From: B1 sp044370475
Lineage (GTDB): Bacteria; Bacteroidota; Bacteroidia; UKL13-3
Length of the DNA stretch: 27,652 nucleotides
Assembly (NCBI GenBank): GCA_044370475.1
Contig: JBILVK010000033.1
Location: 1 to 27,652 of the forward strand
Direction of reading: 5' to 3'
Shown piece after piece: positions 22,901 through 27,652 of this stretch. Every line of letters begins with the position of its first letter. Position 1 is the first letter of the stretch. Position numbers and translations under genes: made by a program. The notes beneath the pieces are model-generated. The model had not been told where the DNA came from and searched no databases. It was given only the letters and a program-made list of their open reading frames with translations.

Positions 22901-23295
22901 TAAGGTTTGCTTACTTCGCCACCCCAACCCATAATGCCTCCATTAAGGTTGTATACATTTTTGAAGCCATTTTGAACCATCATATTTGCCGCTTTGTTGC
23001 TTCTGGCGCCGCTTCTGCAATAAATGATATAGGTTTTTGATTTGTCTAGTTTGCTGATTTTGGTGCTAAAATCGCCGCTATTTACATCGGCAAAAACAGT
23101 AGTACCTTTAATGTATCCACTTGCTACTTCTCCTTCTGTGCGCACATCTACTAAGGTTGCTTTTTCTGTTTTAAGAACTTTTGCAACATCGGTTTGAGCC
23201 AAATTTTTTACCTGCGCTTGAGCAGAATTTGTACCCATTATTAAGGTAAAAACCGCGAATAGGGCAAAGGCAATGATTGATTGTTTCTTTTTCAT
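22900..23295 (-). CDS. periplasmic rhodanese-like sulfurtransferase
   Basis: A 131-residue single-domain rhodanese with a signal peptide (1-27, ending SAQA). The domain has LVDVRTEGEVASGYIKG (48-64) and the catalytic cysteine C93 in IYCRSGARS, whose six-residue active loop CRSGAR fits sulfurtransferase rather than phosphatase relatives. It would accept and pass on sulfane sulfur in the periplasm. Its stop overlaps the start of the YeiH-type exporter. A near copy of the dispersed word (TCGGTTTGAGCC) lies around 23189-23200 within the QTD codons. Confidence 0.88.
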   Translation of the reverse strand: MKKKQSIIAFALFAVFTLIMGTNSAQAQVKNLAQTDVAKVLKTEKATLVDVRTEGEVASGYIKGTTVFADVNSGDFSTKISKLDKSKTYIIYCRSGARSNKAANMMVQNGFKNVYNLNGGIMGWGGEVSKP

Positions 23296-23401
23296 ATTTA
23301 ATTTATGTTGACTGCAAAGATTGTTTATTATTTAACGCTATTGGGTAACAAAGGTAACATAGGGCAATGAGTTTTTTAAAGTGTTCTCGTTTGGCAAATA
23401 C

Positions 23402-23422
23402 GCCTATTAAAATAAAATAGGC
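23402..23422. promoter_or_regulatory. perfect inverted repeat upstream of pgk
   Basis: GCCTATT (23402-23408) and AATAGGC (23416-23422) are exact inverted copies around a 7-base A/T loop, 54 bases before the pgk ATG and just upstream of its promoter. There is no T run, so an operator is more likely than a terminator. Confidence 0.4.
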
Positions 23423-23449
23423 AAGTGTCTAGCTTTGACCAAAAAAACG

Positions 23450-23457
23450 TACTTTTG
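23450..23457 (+). promoter_or_regulatory. pgk -7 promoter element
   Basis: TACTTTTG matches TAnnTTTG exactly and lies 18 bases before the ATG. The nearest TTTG (23434-23437) is only 12 bases upstream, so the -33 element is poor and an activator at the inverted repeat may matter. Confidence 0.45.
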
Positions 23458-23475
23458 CCACAAATTTTGAAACAC

Positions 23476-24690
23476 ATGAAAACAGTTGACACAATTAATT
23501 TTAGCGGTAAAAAAGCTTTGGTTCGCGTAGATTTTAATGTTCCCCTTGATAAAAAAACTTTAGAGATTACAGATGATGCAAGGATTAGGGCAACTATTCC
23601 TACACTTAAAAAAATATTGAATGATGGTGGTTCATGCATATTGATGAGTCATTTAGGAAGACCCTTAAAAAAGTTAAAAGAAGATGGCACGGTTGATTTT
23701 GAAAAGCATACCCTAAAAAACACCCTAGCCAAGACCTCTGAGTTATTGGGTGTAGAAGTAAAATTTGCAGGAGATTGTATTGGTGCAGAGGCGAGCGAAA
23801 TGGCTGCTGCATTAAAACCTGGTGAAGTATTGTTGCTAGAAAATTTGCGTTTTTATAAAGAGGAAGAGAAAGGCGATGTAGCCTTCGCAGAGAAGTTATC
23901 TAAGTTGGGTGATGTTTATGTGAATGATGCTTTTGGAACAGCACATAGGGCACATGCCTCAACAGCAGTTATTGCACAATTTTTTCCAACAGCCAAATGC
24001 TTTGGATATGTGATGGCAAAAGAAGTTGCCAATGCGGAAAAGGTGATTAAACATGCTGAGCGACCATTTACCGCCATTACAGGTGGAGCAAAAGTGTCTG
24101 ATAAATTATTGATTTTAGAAAACCTTATAGACAGGGTAGATAACCTGATTATTGGAGGCGGAATGGCTTATACCTTTTTGAAAGCGCAAGGATATGAGAT
24201 TGGTTCAAGCCTATGTGAAGATGATCGTTTGGACTTATGCTTGGAGTTAATTAAGAAAGCAGAAAGTAAAGGGGTTAAATTGTTGTTACCCGAAGATTCA
24301 ATTGTTGCAGATGCTTTTTCTAATGATGCCAATTGCAAACCTTGCGATAACAAGCACATAGAAAAGGGTTGGATGGGTTTAGATATTGGTCCCAAAGCCG
24401 CTGCTTATTTTGCAGAAGTAATAAAAGATTCTAAGACTATTTTGTGGAACGGACCTATGGGTGTTTTTGAAATGAGCAATTTTGAGAATGGCACCAAAAC
24501 CGCGGCAATTGCAGTTGCAGAGGCCACCAAGGCTGGCGCATTTAGTTTAATTGGTGGAGGCGATAGTGCTGCCGCAGTGGCTAAATTTGGCTTTGAAGAT
24601 CAAGTAAGTTATGTAAGTACTGGAGGCGGAGCCCTATTAGAATATTTTGAAGGCAAAGTATTGCCTGGAATTGCGGCCATCAATGATTAA
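23476..24690 (+). CDS. pgk: phosphoglycerate kinase
   Basis: A 404-residue glycolytic enzyme interconverting 1,3-bisphosphoglycerate plus ADP and 3-phosphoglycerate plus ATP. The signature RVDFNVPL is at 17-24, followed by the MSHLGRP substrate loop, LLLENLRF, DAFGTAHRAHAST, the TGGAKVSDK hinge region and the nucleotide-binding WNGPMGVFE and GGGDSAAAV near the C-terminus. Length is normal. A GTG at 23425 would extend it, but ATG 23476 is the standard start (MKTVDTINF) and follows a -7 box by 18 bases. Its end overlaps the start of the VanZ-like gene by 8 bp. Confidence 0.98.
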   Translation: MKTVDTINFSGKKALVRVDFNVPLDKKTLEITDDARIRATIPTLKKILNDGGSCILMSHLGRPLKKLKEDGTVDFEKHTLKNTLAKTSELLGVEVKFAGDCIGAEASEMAAALKPGEVLLLENLRFYKEEEKGDVAFAEKLSKLGDVYVNDAFGTAHRAHASTAVIAQFFPTAKCFGYVMAKEVANAEKVIKHAERPFTAITGGAKVSDKLLILENLIDRVDNLIIGGGMAYTFLKAQGYEIGSSLCEDDRLDLCLELIKKAESKGVKLLLPEDSIVADAFSNDANCKPCDNKHIEKGWMGLDIGPKAAAYFAEVIKDSKTILWNGPMGVFEMSNFENGTKTAAIAVAEATKAGAFSLIGGGDSAAAVAKFGFEDQVSYVSTGGGALLEYFEGKVLPGIAAIND

Positions 24691-25051
24691 AATCCTTAAG
24701 AAGTATTACCTAGCTATCCTTTGGTCGCTCCTCTCTTTGGTGGCATGTGGTGTAAATGGAAACAGTTTACCACATGTCTCCTTAGACATAGGCATTGATA
24801 AAATTGCGCACTTCATCTTGTTTGGAGCGCAATCGTTTCTTATCATTTATGCCCATCATAAGAACAGAATTGACGTAGATTGGCGCAATGTACATCAGGC
24901 AGTTTTGGTAGGAATTTCTTATGGAATTTTCATTGAATTTCTTCAATACGCGGTGTTTGTGAACAGGAGCTTTGACTATGCAGATATGCTGGCAGATGGC
25001 GTTGGGGCTACTTCTTGTTATATTTGGGCTGTTGTAAAAGATAGGTTGTAG
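24683..25051 (+). CDS. VanZ-like membrane protein
   Basis: A 122-residue protein with four hydrophobic segments: about 7-23, 37-54, 71-90 and 101-117. The family pattern DKIAHFILFGA (about 39-49), GIFIEFLQ and FDYADMLADGVGA (about 98-110) is clear. VanZ-like proteins are small membrane proteins; the namesake lowers teicoplanin sensitivity, but most have no known role. ATG 24683 overlaps the last 8 bp of pgk in another frame, so coupled translation is likely. It ends 3 bp from the convergent hybrid kinase. Confidence 0.85.
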   Translation: MIKILKKYYLAILWSLLSLVACGVNGNSLPHVSLDIGIDKIAHFILFGAQSFLIIYAHHKNRIDVDWRNVHQAVLVGISYGIFIEFLQYAVFVNRSFDYADMLADGVGATSCYIWAVVKDRL

Positions 25052-25054
25052 CAC

Positions 25055-27652
25055 CTAGAATAAGGTTGGGTTTGGTTCCGACTTATTTTTTTTACCAGGC
25101 TTATAGATTTGGGCAATTTTTTCCAGCAGCTCATTTGGATTAAATGGCTTGGTGATATAGTCATTCATTCCGTTTTCAATTACCTTTTCCCTTGCATCGA
25201 TATTGACGTTTGCAGATAGCGCAAAAATAGGGGTATTGATACCTGCTTTGCGCATGAGGGAGGCCGATTCAAAGCCATCCATTTCTGGCATTTGAAGGTC
25301 CATGAGAATTAAGTCGTATGTTTTTCTTTGAACCGCAATAAGTGCTTCTTTTCCATTTTCAGCAACATCTACTTGAATTTGCCAGCGTGTTAAAAATTGT
25401 TTGGCCACAAAAACATTCATTTGATTGTCTTCAACCAACAATAATTGCATACCAGGGAATTGTTCATTTTTTGCCCCATCAGTTTTCTCTTCTGTGCTCA
25501 ATGGATTGGCAGCTATTTTAAAATCTAAGGTAAACCAAAATTGCGTGCCTTCACCCACAACGCTCTGTACTTTTAAATCGCCACCAAGAATATTCACCAG
25601 CCTATGGCAAATGGCCAAGCCCAGTCCAGACCCACCGTATTTTCTGGTGGTATCGCTTGAGGCCTGCGTAAAGTGTTCGAATATTCTAGGCAAATATTCC
25701 TCTTCAATTCCAATGCCCGTATCCCAAACCTTATAGGTAATTCTAATCCATTCATGGGTTATTTCTTCGGCTTTGGCAGAGAGACCCACTTCTCCTTTGT
25801 CTGTAAATTTGATGGCATTAGAAAGCAGGTTATTGAGCACTTGATTTAAGCGCATAGAATCTCCTGTTAGCATTTTTGGAAAATTGTTGCTTGCCTCTAA
25901 CTTTAATCCAATGCTTTTTACTCTTGCGGCACTGGCAAAAGATTTCATGGTATTTTGAAGCGTATCGTACAAGTTAAAATTATGGTCCTCTAAGTCGAGT
26001 TTACCCGCATCAATTTTATTGAAATCGAGAATATCGTTTAATAAAAAGAGAAGGTTATCAGCAGAAAATTTGAGCGCATTTAAATTCTCAATTTGTTCGG
26101 GTTTAGGATGATCGTTCTGTAACAAATTGATGATGCCAATAACCCCATTCATGGGAGTTCTAATTTCGTGGCTCATGGTAGAGAGGAAAAGGCTTTTGGC
26201 TTTAGATGCTTCCTGCGCTTTTTGTAAGGCAATTTTATATTCCTCTTCCAGACGTTTTCTGTAATCTATATTGGTAAAAGTTCCAATAATTCTAATGGGT
26301 GTGCCTTCGTCGTTTGTCTCTGCCACCTTACCTCTATCGAGTATCCAAAAGTAAGAGCCATCTTTCTTTCTAAGCCTATACTCACATTCGTAAAAATGAG
26401 ATTTTCCTTCAAGGTGATCTACAAACAAATTCCAAGCAGAAGATAAATCATCGGGATGCACCAAATCTTCCCAGGCATAAGGTAAAACTTCAAAAGCTTT
26501 AAAGCCAAGCATTTCATTGAAAACAGCAGAGAAAAAGGTTTCGTTGGTGATTAAATTTACATCCCAAACGGCATCTCTACTTCCAGAAAGAGCGTAGTTC
26601 CATCGTTTCTCTGCCTTGGCTAATTCCTCTTGTGAGCTCACTACATCTGTAATGTTTTCTAAGATTCCAAGGATGGATTCTACTTCACCATTTGAATCGA
26701 GTATAGGTATTTTAAAAGTACGGGCATAGATTTGTCTATTCTCTACTTGTATAGCCAGTTTCTGAATGAGGATTGGTTCTTTTTCCTCCATTACCCACTT
26801 ATCTGTAGCAATGTAATTAGAAATCTCTCCAGCATGAATAAAAATTTCCTCATCGGTTTTACCTATCACCTCCTCTTCTTTAAAGCCAAATAGATTTTCG
26901 AGCTCTTTGTTCCAAAGAGTATAAGTTAAGTTGTTTTGAACGTTCTTAACAAAGACCCCAATAGGCAAATGCGCAATTAGTTTATTTAAGAAGATACTCT
27001 GTTGAATTTGTTTAAACTCTGCCTCTTTTCTTCTAGTGATATCTTCTATCACAATGGAAACTTTGGGAGGATTACTATTTTTTATACGTCTTAGTTTAGC
27101 CAGATAATATTTAGTGGAGCCATTTAATTGGTAAGCATATTCATATTCATGTGCAGTTCCTGTAAGTTTTGTTTGATGATAAGGCTCACTTAAATGTGTA
27201 TTAAAGGGAATATCAAAGAGCTGTTCAACAGTTTTACCCATGAAGTATTCATCAGGAAACCGCATGTTTAAATTTTCGCCCTTCCACACTTTTACACACT
27301 TGTCTTGTGCATCCATTTCAAAGATAATCTCTTGGGTTGAACTTAGTAAAAGCTCAAGGTTTTGTGAAATGAATTGCTGTTCTTTAAAGGCAAGTTTTCG
27401 TTCGGTGATATCTACCGCCTTTACTACCGTACCATGCACACGGGTTCCCTTTAAAATAGGCCTAAAAGAGATTTCAAAATATACTTTGCTCGTGGCAAGA
27501 TTGTATTCAATATCGAAACTAAATACTTCCCCGCCAATGGCTCTTTTGTAGGAGTCGTTCCAATTTTTGAAGGTAATATTGCTCTCTTCTTGAAACAAAA
27601 TTTGAATACCCTGCTCCGGTTTTGTACCCCACAATTCGTAGTATAATTGCGC
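25055..27652 (-). CDS. multi-PAS hybrid histidine kinase with receiver domain (5' truncated by window)
   Basis: The frame has no stop up to the window edge; the only start-like codon near 27634 is a TTG inside a PAS-like stretch (AQLYYELWGTKP), so the N-terminus is outside. Visible order: four or five PAS/PAC units, including one with PYAWEDLVHPDDL and the PAC sequence YEYAYQLNGS...KYYLAKL; a short coiled linker; the HisKA dimer helix SHEIRTPMNG with the phospho-His codon at 26168-26170; an ATPase domain (NNLLSNAIKF, DTGIGIEEE, GGSGLGLAI); and a C-terminal receiver with LLLVEDN, the phospho-Asp in LMDLQMP (codon 25298-25300) and KPF. No membrane segment is seen in the part present. It lacks a DNA-binding output, so it probably passes phosphate to another protein or signals by contact. 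Confidence 0.93.
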   Translation of the reverse strand, partial: AQLYYELWGTKPEQGIQILFQEESNITFKNWNDSYKRAIGGEVFSFDIEYNLATSKVYFEISFRPILKGTRVHGTVVKAVDITERKLAFKEQQFISQNLELLLSSTQEIIFEMDAQDKCVKVWKGENLNMRFPDEYFMGKTVEQLFDIPFNTHLSEPYHQTKLTGTAHEYEYAYQLNGSTKYYLAKLRRIKNSNPPKVSIVIEDITRRKEAEFKQIQQSIFLNKLIAHLPIGVFVKNVQNNLTYTLWNKELENLFGFKEEEVIGKTDEEIFIHAGEISNYIATDKWVMEEKEPILIQKLAIQVENRQIYARTFKIPILDSNGEVESILGILENITDVVSSQEELAKAEKRWNYALSGSRDAVWDVNLITNETFFSAVFNEMLGFKAFEVLPYAWEDLVHPDDLSSAWNLFVDHLEGKSHFYECEYRLRKKDGSYFWILDRGKVAETNDEGTPIRIIGTFTNIDYRKRLEEEYKIALQKAQEASKAKSLFLSTMSHEIRTPMNGVIGIINLLQNDHPKPEQIENLNALKFSADNLLFLLNDILDFNKIDAGKLDLEDHNFNLYDTLQNTMKSFASAARVKSIGLKLEASNNFPKMLTGDSMRLNQVLNNLLSNAIKFTDKGEVGLSAKAEEITHEWIRITYKVWDTGIGIEEEYLPRIFEHFTQASSDTTRKYGGSGLGLAICHRLVNILGGDLKVQSVVGEGTQFWFTLDFKIAANPLSTEEKTDGAKNEQFPGMQLLLVEDNQMNVFVAKQFLTRWQIQVDVAENGKEALIAVQRKTYDLILMDLQMPEMDGFESASLMRKAGINTPIFALSANVNIDAREKVIENGMNDYITKPFNPNELLEKIAQIYKPGKKNKSEPNPTLF

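Noticed and set aside
25055..27634. Treating the hybrid kinase as complete from position 27634
   Set aside because: The codon there is TTG and the frame stays open with PAS-like sequence to the window edge, so the gene is truncated.
1..27652. CRISPR array, rRNA or tRNA genes
   Set aside because: No regularly spaced repeats of CRISPR type and no recognisable RNA gene sequence were found on reading; a covariance search was not possible.

Overview
The window looks like chromosome of a member of the Bacteroidota. Four things point there: Bacteroidota-style promoters (TTTG, about 19-22 bp, TAnnTTTG) before several genes, little sign of Shine-Dalgarno sequences, histidine kinases of the type common in that phylum, and a run of genes whose closest remembered relatives are from Bacteroidota (double-parvulin periplasmic chaperone, degenerate arginase-like protein, small 'ABC ATPase' misnomer protein before ftsH). 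Base composition is AT-rich, most markedly in the first 2.3 kb. No rRNA, tRNA or CRISPR array was recognised.

Layout. (1) Positions 1-2118 form an integron-like accessory region: a XerC/D-like tyrosine recombinase (1048-2118, minus), a half-site, one gene cassette coding a six-helix membrane protein (214-885, minus), a 130-bp attC-like imperfect palindrome (54-183), and the beginning of a second cassette leaving the window. (2) Positions 2360-8760 hold a sensor kinase divergent from a cyclase-family hydrolase, a two-parvulin-domain periplasmic foldase with its own promoter and terminator, and an overlapping pair (polytopic glycosyltransferase-like protein, then a PLP-dependent deaminase/desulfhydrase). 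(3) Positions 8845-11813 are a region of duplication and decay: a lipoprotein with a membrane domain, a broken paralogue of it, a PlsC-type acyltransferase, and a RelE/ParE-type toxin-antitoxin pair bracketed by a 59-bp direct repeat of the 3' end of the next gene. (4) Positions 11923-19673 hold a catalytically degenerate arginase-fold protein divergent from an NAD-dependent epimerase, a lipoprotein, a geranylgeranyl-reductase-type flavoprotein, an outer-membrane barrel, a small conserved protein and ftsH with a textbook terminator. (5) Positions 19904-27652 hold acetyl-CoA synthetase, a translationally coupled rhodanese/YeiH-type exporter pair, pgk overlapping a VanZ-like gene, and a large multi-PAS hybrid histidine kinase cut by the window edge.

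Two signals stand out. The first is the integron-like layout driven by a recombinase that is not IntI. The second is a short DNA word, GGTTCAGACC, present seven times exactly on the two strands plus several near copies. It lies inside unrelated genes in different reading phases, and once supplies a stop codon. It is far more frequent than chance and is not explained by protein conservation, so it is a candidate genome-wide DNA signal.
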